Shown here in pieces: positions 52,350-59,421 of a stretch of DNA of 64,000 nt. Position 1 is the first letter of the stretch; each line of letters starts with the position of its first letter. A program made the translations under genes and the position numbers. Source of the DNA: DASUPK01 sp963801055 (GTDB taxonomy: Bacteria > Actinomycetota > Thermoleophilia > Solirubrobacterales > 70-9); contig CAWDDE010000008.1 of the NCBI GenBank assembly GCA_963801055.1, positions 1 through 64,000 on the forward strand, written 5' to 3'. Below the pieces are notes generated by a model that saw only the letters and a list, made by a program, of their open reading frames with translations, searched no databases and had not been told where the DNA came from.

Positions 52350-52443
52350 GTAGCGAGATACTGCGTGGGCGATGTCGGAGGAGAACGTCGAGTCACCCAG
52401 GCCGTTGAGTACTGAGTACCACGCACCGGGGTCTGTGGCCTAG
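52350..52443 (+). pseudogene. SnoaL leader and 5' stub before the RTX gene
   Basis: GCGAGATACTGCGTGGGCG precedes ATG 52372 and codons MSEENVESPRPLST, and the frame stops at TAG 52441-52443. Family similarity covers the leader and seven codons only. The matching 3' stub is beyond the RTX gene at 52969. Confidence 0.75.
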
Positions 52444-52512
52444 GGCTGCCTCCCTCTGCTTTGTAAATAGGGGTCGGCGTGTGCCGCTTGCCCAGGGGAA
52501 GGGGAGGACAAG

Positions 52513-52959
52513 ATGGGTAAGCGATTCGCGATTGTGATCTGCGTGGCGGCGGTTGGCGTGATGGCGCTCGGGGCGCAGACCGGGGCGCAGACTCCAGCCC
52601 CAACTCCACCGCCGCCTACCTGCAACGGCCTCGCGGCGACGATCGTGGGTGAGGAGGGCAGGGACTCGCCCACCGGCACGCGGGGTCGGGATGTGATCGT
52701 CGACCTCGGGGGGGGCGACACCCTCCAGGGTCAAGGCGGCAACGACGTGATCTGCGGCGGCCCCGGCGGGGACAGGCTCATAGGCGGCCCGGGCAAGGAC
52801 ACCCTGCTCGGCGAGGCGGGCAAGGACGTGCTCGAGGGTGGCAAGGGCAAGGACCTCTGCGTGGGCGGCCCGGGCAAGGACATCGACCGCCTGGTGAAGC
52901 GCAGCCCGTCGAGGTCCATCCCGATCCCCTCGAAGTGCGAAGTCGAGAAGTCGATTTGA
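52513..52959 (+). CDS. Secreted RTX calcium-binding repeat protein, nested between SnoaL ends
   Basis: This 148-residue protein has a signal peptide (IVICVAAVGVMALGAQTGA, cleavage near 25), a Pro/Thr linker, and about five glycine-rich nonapeptide repeats of the GGxGxDxUx type (GGGDTLQGQ, GGNDVICGG, GGDRLIGGP, GKDTLLGEA, GKDVLEGGK), which bind Ca2+ in a beta-roll. It is small for the family. It is exactly flanked by SnoaL 5' and 3' stubs. Confidence 0.88.
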   Translation: MGKRFAIVICVAAVGVMALGAQTGAQTPAPTPPPPTCNGLAATIVGEEGRDSPTGTRGRDVIVDLGGGDTLQGQGGNDVICGGPGGDRLIGGPGKDTLLGEAGKDVLEGGKGKDLCVGGPGKDIDRLVKRSPSRSIPIPSKCEVEKSI

Positions 52960-52968
52960 GCTAGCGCC

Positions 52969-52998
52969 GCCCTCGAAGCCGCCGGGCTGCGGGAGTAG
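52969..52998 (+). pseudogene. SnoaL 3' stub after the RTX gene
   Basis: The codons ALEAAGLRE and TAG (52996-52998) appear ten bases after the RTX stop. GGGAGTAGGCG leads directly into the ATG of SnoaL copy 8, just as at 10892. Confidence 0.88.
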
Positions 52999-53001
52999 GC
53001 G

Positions 53002-53415
53002 ATGTCGGAGGAGAACGTGGAGATCATCCGCCGGGCTTGGGAGCAATGGCAGCGCGGCGGCGAAACGCCCGACGCGATTCCAGTCGAGCTCTATGCCGAC
53101 GATGTCGAGTGGGACATCTCCGGCTACCCCACGGTCGATCTGCCCAGTCGCGGCAGCGGGCGGGACAAGCTCCTTGACCTCTTCGGGACGTACTTCAGCG
53201 GCTGGACGAGCTATCAGGGAGAGGTCACGGAGTTCATTGACGCCGGTGAGAACGTCGTCGGTGTCCTTCACGAAAAGACGCGGATCGGCGATAGCGGCGA
53301 TTTCGTTGAGCGCGACCTCTTCCTGGTCTGGACGCTTCGTGACGGCCTGGTTGTGAAGTACCGCGCCTTCGAAACTCGGGAGCAGGCCCTGCAAGCCGCC
53401 GGGCTGCGGGAGTAG
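53002..53415 (+). CDS. SnoaL-like NTF2-fold protein, copy 8
   Basis: This 137-residue protein begins MSEENVEIIRRAWEQW and ends EQALQAAGLRE. The core has VEWDISGYPTVDLPSRG and TEFIDAGENVVGVLHEK. Its start uses the GGGAG of the preceding 3' stub. A type B hairpin begins inside its stop codon. Confidence 0.88.
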   Translation: MSEENVEIIRRAWEQWQRGGETPDAIPVELYADDVEWDISGYPTVDLPSRGSGRDKLLDLFGTYFSGWTSYQGEVTEFIDAGENVVGVLHEKTRIGDSGDFVERDLFLVWTLRDGLVVKYRAFETREQALQAAGLRE

Positions 53416-53437
53416 CCGCTTTGGACGAGAAGCAGCA
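53414..53437. repeat. Type B hairpin repeat
   Basis: Arms GCCGCTTT and GAAGCAGC (one mismatch) enclose loop GGACGA. It starts within the stop codon of SnoaL copy 8, as at 42161. Confidence 0.8.
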
Positions 53438-53511
53438 CTAAAGCCGTCTGCTACTCGTCAGCACCTAGACTCCCGCTGGATCGTCACGCCACGGTAATGA
53501 AGGGAGCACTG

Positions 53512-53853
53512 ATGGCAAGCCTCGAGGAGCTACTTCAGATCGACGGGGTCGCGGCTGCCGGTGAGTTCGCCAAGGACGGATCGTTGATCGACTACAAGTC
53601 GAACATGGATATGTCCCCGGAGTTGGCGGCGGGAGCGGCGCAGTTTTGTGGGACGGTGTCGATGCTGTTTGACACGCTGAGCGGTTCCTTCTCACAGATG
53701 AGCGGGATGAACTGGACGCCGCAGCAAGGCTGGGCCTACTCGGGCGGCGATTGGACGGTTGCCGTCGGCGAAGGCGGGCGTAAGGGTGTCTTCATCGAGA
53801 CCGCGAAGGCGGACTTCAACAACCTCTTTCGAGTTCTGGTCAGCGAAAGCTGA
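53512..53853 (+). CDS. DUF2173-family protein
   Basis: This 113-residue protein matches the DUF2173 pattern: MASLEELLQIDGVAAAGEFA at the start, then MSPELAAGAAQFCGTV, a MNWTPQQGWAYSGGDWTVAV block and GVFIETAKADFN. The domain is a roadblock-like fold of unknown function. ATG 53512 was chosen over 53497 as the family start. Confidence 0.85.
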   Translation: MASLEELLQIDGVAAAGEFAKDGSLIDYKSNMDMSPELAAGAAQFCGTVSMLFDTLSGSFSQMSGMNWTPQQGWAYSGGDWTVAVGEGGRKGVFIETAKADFNNLFRVLVSES

Positions 53854-54013
53854 GTCGATGACGGGTGGGTTTTCCTACCCACTCGCCAGAGCCCGCCACT
53901 CGAGGCCCAAGGAGGGACCGCCGCACCGACGACGGACCAGCTCGCCAAGCGTGTCGAGGGGCGACCCCGAGTAGGTTGAGTCGACAAGGTCGTTTTGACG
54001 GAAGGAAAGCGCT

Positions 54014-54352
54014 ATGACCGAGATCGTGTTTGCCATTCCCGTCGTGCGTGGGAAGGAGGATGTTCGTCGGCAAGTGAGGGCAGAGCTGGCGGGCGCTCGC
54101 CGGGATCAATACGAGGCCGCGCTGAGAGACGCCGGAATCACGCGCGTAGCCGTCTGGCATCAGCAGACGCCGGATGGCGGCACCCTCGCCATCGTTTACG
54201 TCGAGGCATCCGATCCTGATGCCTACCAGCGCTTTACCTCGTCTGATGCGGACATCAGTCGGTGGTTCGTGGAGCGGATGCAGGAAGCATATGGACGTGA
54301 TGTCACGCTGCCGCCTCTTCCGGTCGAGCTGGTTCACGACGTCCGCGTCTAA
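54014..54352 (+). CDS. Small conserved protein, ferredoxin-like fold probable
   Basis: This 112-residue protein begins MTEIVFAIPVVRGKED and contains LRDAGITRVAVWHQQTPDGG, TLAIVYVEASDPDAYQRF and an end LPVELVHDVRV. It has the strand-helix order of a dimeric alpha/beta barrel. GGAAGG precedes the ATG. I do not recognise a named function. Confidence 0.7.
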   Translation: MTEIVFAIPVVRGKEDVRRQVRAELAGARRDQYEAALRDAGITRVAVWHQQTPDGGTLAIVYVEASDPDAYQRFTSSDADISRWFVERMQEAYGRDVTLPPLPVELVHDVRV

Positions 54353-54440
54353 CGGCCGAGCGTGTCCGGCCGTTGATCGTCGCTTCCCACCCGTGGCCCG
54401 ATCAGCGCACGGAACAGCCACATCCCGCGCAAGGCGAATC

Positions 54441-54556
54441 GCCGCTTTGGACGAAAAGCAGCACCCTGAATTCGTGCGTCTCCGAAAGATCGGATAGGCG
54501 GCCCGATTCGTTTCTCGCTACCACCGCCCGAGGATTCGCGAGGTAGTCGGCATCCG
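54441..54556. repeat. Type B hairpin followed by type C repeat
   Basis: Type B is 54441-54462. After 14 bases, the conserved CGTCTCCGAAAGATCGGAT starts type C (54477-54556, core GGCCCGATTCGTTTCTCGCT). The order and spacing match 36014-36130. The rest of the 441-base gap (54353-54793) shows nothing else. Confidence 0.8.
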
Positions 54557-54793
54557 GTCTGAGAGCGCGCCTGCTTTCGCTTTCCACGCGAACCGAGCAC
54601 TGAGAGCCGGCGTCCTCCCTGTAGCACGCAGCGGCCGGTTGCTCTGCCAAGTGCGCCTCGGGAATGCGACCGTCTTCGGAGTCAATTCACAGCCCGCTCC
54701 GTTGGAGTCGCGCTCGCTAGGATCCGCGCGCCTTCGACCGATCTCCGAGGGATGAGGAGGGCCACGGATGACCAAGGTGCAGGGTCGGACTGC

Positions 54794-55300
54794 GTGAAGC
54801 GACTGGTCATCGTTTTCGGTCTGCTTTGCTCCCTCGCGGCGTCCTCTTGCGGAGATGGAGACGAGCCATCGAAGGCAGACTTCATCGCGCAAGCCGACGC
54901 GATCTGTAAGCGGCTCAACGCTCGATACAGCGTGCTGGTCGACGAGATCAACCGGAACGTCGACCTGCCGGCGACGCCCACGAATGATGAGGCTCTCGGC
55001 GCGCTCGAGGAGCAGTCGGCCGAGGTCATCGGTGAGGAGGTTCGACAGCTCGGGACGCTTACTCCGCCCGACGGTGACGAGGCCACGATCCACAGGTTGC
55101 TGGACGCCCTCTCGGAGTTTCAGGACTTGACGGTCGAGGTTGCTCACGCAGATTCCGCAAGCGACTTTCGGACCAGTAACACGCTCCAGGATCACGCTGA
55201 CGACGTCCAGCGTCGCACCCAAGGCATCGGTGCCGGCTATGGATTCAAGGAATGTCCCTATGCGCCGTCGGTGGCGATCCGGTCCGCGACGTCAAGCTAG
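54794..55300 (+). CDS. Lipoprotein of unknown function
   Basis: This 168-residue protein starts at GTG. The signal VKRLVIVFGLLCSLAASSC ends in the lipobox Cys (about residue 19). A helical soluble part follows with KADFIAQADAICKRLNARYS, an ECPYAP end and two further cysteines. The pattern is that of small helical lipoproteins common in Thermoleophilia. It stands alone. Confidence 0.75.
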   Translation: MKRLVIVFGLLCSLAASSCGDGDEPSKADFIAQADAICKRLNARYSVLVDEINRNVDLPATPTNDEALGALEEQSAEVIGEEVRQLGTLTPPDGDEATIHRLLDALSEFQDLTVEVAHADSASDFRTSNTLQDHADDVQRRTQGIGAGYGFKECPYAPSVAIRSATSS

Positions 55301-55413
55301 GCGCCGGCACCGACGCTGCGGCGGGCGCGGCCGTTGGGCAGGACGGAGCCGCAGCACGGCAGCTGCGCTCGCCGAGCTCGCCGGTCACGGTCAGCTCGAA
55401 TTCCTCCTGAGCT

Positions 55414-55659
55414 GCCCAGGTCGCCGCGATGTGCGGCGTGATCGAGCGCTCGCGCCGCCACGGCTCGCCGCTCGCCGACCAGCTTCGCGAGCAGGCCACC
55501 GCACTCCGCGGCGTCCGGCGCCGCCGGATCGAGGAGCAGGCGGCACGGGCCGCGCCGAAGATCCAGCTCGCGGTGGCGCTTCTCCTCGTTCCCTCGTTCC
55601 TGCTGATGATCGCGGCCGGGCTGCTCGCGAACATCGACCGCTTCAGGGCTGGGTTCTAG
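55414..55659 (+). pseudogene. TadC/T2SS F-domain C-terminal remnant
   Basis: VAAMCGVIERSRRHGSPLAD and APKIQLAVALLLVPSFLLMI (about residues 44-63 of the frame) are the end of a type II secretion F-domain (TadC) protein of a pilus assembly system. TGA 55411-55413 closes the frame directly upstream and the N-terminal three quarters are missing. The neighbouring stretch 55301-55410 has no good frame. Confidence 0.6.
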
Positions 55660-55744
55660 GCCTCGAATCCAGCGGATTTCCAGTGTCCCTCAAGCCGCGT
55701 GAGCGACGCTCGGCGGGCCAATCCGCCACGCAGGAGGGGACCGC

Positions 55745-56917
55745 ATGTCAAACACAACCACCCTGGTACCGCCGCTCGACGTGCAAACGCCGCGGGGGGA
55801 CGTCGTCCCGCCGGCCATCGAGGTGGCCGGACTGCAGGCGGACAACGATCTGCCCACCTCTCGGCCGTCGAGCCCGGTCGTTCTTCGACGTGCAATCGCC
55901 GACGCGCAGGATTTCGATCAGCTGAGGGAGGCGGCACGCGGTCTGCACACCACCGCCGTGTCGCTGCACGACGCCCAGGCGGGACCCGCCCGGGCGAGCG
56001 CGGTCATCTCGAACCTCGCCGACTCGCTCACCCGGCGCTCGATCGAGCTGTCGATCTCTGCACTCGGCCCGCCCCCGTGCCCCTTCAGCTGGGTCGCGCT
56101 CGGCAGCCACGGGCGACGGGAGGCGGTGCCCGGCTCCGATGTCGACTCCGCCCTGGCCTGGGACAGCGACGAAGGGGACGGCGATGCGAAGAGCTACATG
56201 CTCTCGCTCGGCTCGCGGGTCTGCGAGGCACTGGCCCGCTGCGGCATTGCCGCCGACAAGCGCGGGGCGAGCGCGGGCGGGGATCTGTTCGTGCGGCCGA
56301 CGAGCGAGTGGCGGCGGCTGATTCGCGAGTCCATCAGCGATCCCGAGAAGGACAAGGGGTTGATCGTGATCTCGCTGTTCCTCGACGGTCGCGTCCTCCA
56401 TCATGGCGGGGGCGCCTCCGCCCTTCGCGATGAGTTCGAGGCAGCTGCCGGAAGGCGCGGGCTGCTTCGCCTGATGCTCAGGCTGGCCCTGGCCAACAAG
56501 CCCGCCGTGGGCCGGCTGCGCGACTTCGTCCTCGAGCGCTCGGACGAGCATCGCGGCCGGCTCGATATCAAGCACGGCGGCCTGCTCCCGGTCACGTCGA
56601 TCGCCCGTTACGCGGGCCTGGCGGCCGGTGCGATCGCCGCCGGCTCGTCGCCGGAGCGGCTGAGCGCCGCCGATGCCGCGGGCACGCTTGACGGCGACTC
56701 CGCCCGCTCGCTGAGCGAGGCGTTCGAGCTATTCCAGGGCGTGCGCCTCGAGCACCAGGTCGATCAGCTCGAGTGCGGTGTCGAGCCGGACGATTACGTA
56801 GACCCCAAGGCCCTGGAGCCCGCGAGACGCCGCCGACTGCGCGATGCCCTGAGGGAGGTGCGGGCTGTCCAGAACAAGCTCGCGCGCGGGCTGGTCGGCG
56901 GACGGGCGTTCGCCTGA
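55745..56917 (+). CDS. DUF294 nucleotidyltransferase-like protein
   Basis: This 390-residue protein has a GlnD-like nucleotidyltransferase domain with WVALGSHGRREAVPGSDVD (G120, S121, D131, D133 region), followed by a DUF294 C-terminal helical domain (about 245-380, ending RAVQNKLARGLVGG). It lacks the CBS and cNMP parts of longer relatives. Its stop overlaps the exonuclease gene start (TGATG). This pair is often found beside ActP-type symporters; none is near here. Confidence 0.85.
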   Translation: MSNTTTLVPPLDVQTPRGDVVPPAIEVAGLQADNDLPTSRPSSPVVLRRAIADAQDFDQLREAARGLHTTAVSLHDAQAGPARASAVISNLADSLTRRSIELSISALGPPPCPFSWVALGSHGRREAVPGSDVDSALAWDSDEGDGDAKSYMLSLGSRVCEALARCGIAADKRGASAGGDLFVRPTSEWRRLIRESISDPEKDKGLIVISLFLDGRVLHHGGGASALRDEFEAAAGRRGLLRLMLRLALANKPAVGRLRDFVLERSDEHRGRLDIKHGGLLPVTSIARYAGLAAGAIAAGSSPERLSAADAAGTLDGDSARSLSEAFELFQGVRLEHQVDQLECGVEPDDYVDPKALEPARRRRLRDALREVRAVQNKLARGLVGGRAFA

Positions 56918-57549
56918 TGGCCCTCCTGGAACGTCGGTCCGAAGTCGTGGAGGGCTACCTGCGGACGGCGCCGCCTGCTTCTTCCCTTCCGTGGCGCCAG
57001 GCGTCGTTTGCGGTCCTCGGCCTCGAGGCCACCGGTCCGGACCCGCGCCGTGATCAGCTCCTATCCGTCGCCTGCGTGCCGGTGGAACGGGGGAAGGCGA
57101 TCATGGCGAAGGCCTTCGAGGCGACGATCCGCCCGGGAGGGGTGGCGCTCGAGGCGATCGTCGAGGCGCTGACGGGCCGGCTCCTCGTCGCCCACCGCGC
57201 ATCGCGCCACACGGGCCTCCTCTCCGCGGTCTTCGAGGGGGCAGGGCTGCGGCTGTGCGGCCAAGCGCTCGATACCGCCGTGCTGGCCGCCTGGGTGCCG
57301 CCGCGCGCGCCCGCGGGAGGTGATCGATCCTGTTCGCCCACGGACAGCCCGCCGGGGCTCTCGGAAGCGGCGTCGGCCATGGGGCTCCCTGTTCACCGCC
57401 CGGACGAGGCGGGCGGGGAGGCCCTCACGACCGCTCAATTGTTCATGGCACTGGCGAGCAAGCTCGACCGTGTACACGCCCAGTCCGTCGGCTCACTGGC
57501 CCGGCTATGCTCAAAAAACGGGGATTGCAACGGGGGGGCCTCTCGGTAA
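56917..57549 (+). CDS. DEDDh exonuclease-fold protein with degenerate active site
   Basis: This 210-residue protein aligns with DnaQ-like 3'-5' exonucleases. The first motif reads VLGLEATGPDPRRD, so the usual first Asp (VLDLET) is Gly. The second motif (LVAHRASRHTGLL) lacks its Asp, and the last (DEAGGEALTTAQLF) has no HxxxxD. Only DTAVLA keeps its pattern. A nuclease activity is therefore unlikely; a binding or structural role with DUF294 is possible. Confidence 0.8.
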   Translation: MALLERRSEVVEGYLRTAPPASSLPWRQASFAVLGLEATGPDPRRDQLLSVACVPVERGKAIMAKAFEATIRPGGVALEAIVEALTGRLLVAHRASRHTGLLSAVFEGAGLRLCGQALDTAVLAAWVPPRAPAGGDRSCSPTDSPPGLSEAASAMGLPVHRPDEAGGEALTTAQLFMALASKLDRVHAQSVGSLARLCSKNGDCNGGASR

Positions 57550-57573
57550 GGCTTCCCGTGGAGGAGGAACACC

Positions 57574-59421
57574 ATCGATCGCCTCGATAGGAGCGTAGGG
57601 GCCGACCTCGCCGGCTACCGGCTCGAGCAGCTGCTCGGGCGCGGGGGGATGGGCGAGGTCTTCCTGGTGCGGGATGTTCGCCTCGGTCGCCCGGTCGCCC
57701 TCAAGGTGCTCGCCGCGAACGTCGCAGAGGACGAGAGATTCAGGGATCGGCTACTTCGCGAGTCACGGCTCGCCGCCAGTCTCGACCACCCGAATGTGAT
57801 CCCGATCTACGAGGCGGGAGAGGAGGACGATCGGCTCTTCATCGCCATGCGCTATGTGCCGGGCGGGGACCTGAAGGCGCTCCTTCGGCGCGAGGGAGCC
57901 CTGGATCCCGCACGTGCGGTGGCCATCTTCGAGCAGATCGCGGACGCGCTCGACGCCGCCCACCGCCATGGGCTCGTCCATCGAGACGTGAAGCCGAGCA
58001 ATGTCCTGCTCGATCGTGACGGGGGGCGCGAGCACTGCTACCTGGCGGACTTCGGCCTCACCCAGAGCGCGTCCGAAGGCGGCCCAGCCGACGGCCAATT
58101 GATGGGGACCGTCGACTACGTCTCGCCGGAGCAGATTCGGGGCGACGCGATCGACGGTCGGGCCGACCAGTACGGCCTCGCCTGCCTGATGTTCGAGTGT
58201 CTTACGGGCGAGGGTCCCTTCCGGCGTCCCTCCGAGGTCGCCACCCTCTTCGCCCACCTCGAAGAGGATCCGCCGTCCGCGTCGGCGCGCCACTCGCCGC
58301 TTCCGGCCGCGATCGACCCGGTCTTGGCGCGGGCGTTGGCGAAGGAGCCAGACGAGCGTCAATCGAGCTGCGCAGAGCTCGTAGCCGACGCGAGCGCGGC
58401 GCTCGGACTCGACGCGGTGAGGCCGCGCCGGCTGCGGCTTGCGGTCGCCACGGCCGCAGTCGTGCTCGTCTTGGCGGCCGCGCTGGCGGCGATCCTGGCC
58501 ACCCGTGAGGGAACGCCGACGCCGCCGACTGGTTCCTTGATCGGGATCGATCCGGAGAGTGGCGACACGACCGCCTACCGCGTCTCGGCGCATCCAGGTG
58601 CGATCACGACGGGCGCCGGTCGAGTGTGGCTGGGTGACTACCGCGATGGTGCGCTCTGGACATTGGAGCCGAGCACGGGCGAGCTGAAGCGCGTCACCTC
58701 GCTTGGCGCGCCGCGTGATCTCACGGCGCTCGGCGGCAAGATCTACGTCGTCGGGGACAGCTCTGAGGTCTTCGCGCAAGTCTTCACCGGCACGGTTGCC
58801 CGGTACGACGCAGTCACCGGCGTGCGGGAGCGCAAGCTGGATCTATACAGCTGCACCGTCGCCGGAGGAGAGGGTGTCCTCTGGTCGATGGGGATCTTTG
58901 GTGACAAGAGGCTGAGCACTGACCCCGGAGAGCTTCGGATCCTCGGCAACGTCACGCTCCCCTACCGAGAACCGGTCTCGGTTGAGACGACTCGTATCAA
59001 CCAGCGCGACCTTGCCGTGGGCTACGGGTCGGTGTGGACGCTGGGCGACGGGATCGACCGGCGGATGTGGCGGCTCGATCGCCAGACCGGCCGCATCCTC
59101 GCCACCATCGAGCTCCCCTTCATTCCGCGAACGGTCGCGGCGGGCGAGGGAGGCGTCTGGGTCACGGCACCACTCGACGACCGCGTATTACGGATCGATC
59201 CAGAGACCAACGCCATCACGGCGACGATCACCACAGGCCGCGGCACGAGCGGCGTCGCCGCGGGAGCCGGTTCGGTGTGGGTGACGAGCACGATCGACGG
59301 CACGGTGTCACGCATCGACCCGGGCAGCGCCGAGGTCGTCGACCAGATCGAGGTAGGAGGGCGGCCACGCGAGGTCACGGTTGGCGCGGGCGGCGTGTGG
59401 GTGACCGCCGATGAGAGCTGA
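57574..59421 (+). CDS. PknB-type Ser/Thr kinase with extracellular propeller; probable ATC start
   Basis: The kinase domain has a Gly-rich loop LLGRGGMGEVFLV, catalytic K44, HRDVKPSN (136-143) and DFG (159-161). One membrane helix (about 285-310) and a C-terminal beta-propeller of virginiamycin-lyase-like blades (repeated GxGxVWV motifs) follow. The Gly loop lies before ATG 57649, so that ATG cannot be the start. Upstream, GGAGGAGG is followed after six bases by ATC 57574 and no other start exists in the frame. It overlaps the next gene by 11 bases. 615 residues. Confidence 0.88.
   Translation: MDRLDRSVGADLAGYRLEQLLGRGGMGEVFLVRDVRLGRPVALKVLAANVAEDERFRDRLLRESRLAASLDHPNVIPIYEAGEEDDRLFIAMRYVPGGDLKALLRREGALDPARAVAIFEQIADALDAAHRHGLVHRDVKPSNVLLDRDGGREHCYLADFGLTQSASEGGPADGQLMGTVDYVSPEQIRGDAIDGRADQYGLACLMFECLTGEGPFRRPSEVATLFAHLEEDPPSASARHSPLPAAIDPVLARALAKEPDERQSSCAELVADASAALGLDAVRPRRLRLAVATAAVVLVLAAALAAILATREGTPTPPTGSLIGIDPESGDTTAYRVSAHPGAITTGAGRVWLGDYRDGALWTLEPSTGELKRVTSLGAPRDLTALGGKIYVVGDSSEVFAQVFTGTVARYDAVTGVRERKLDLYSCTVAGGEGVLWSMGIFGDKRLSTDPGELRILGNVTLPYREPVSVETTRINQRDLAVGYGSVWTLGDGIDRRMWRLDRQTGRILATIELPFIPRTVAAGEGGVWVTAPLDDRVLRIDPETNAITATITTGRGTSGVAAGAGSVWVTSTIDGTVSRIDPGSAEVVDQIEVGGRPREVTVGAGGVWVTADES

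Noticed and set aside
1922..54462. A and B hairpins as ordinary Rho-independent terminators
   Set aside because: They lack a following T run, and type A mostly lies in front of genes rather than behind them.
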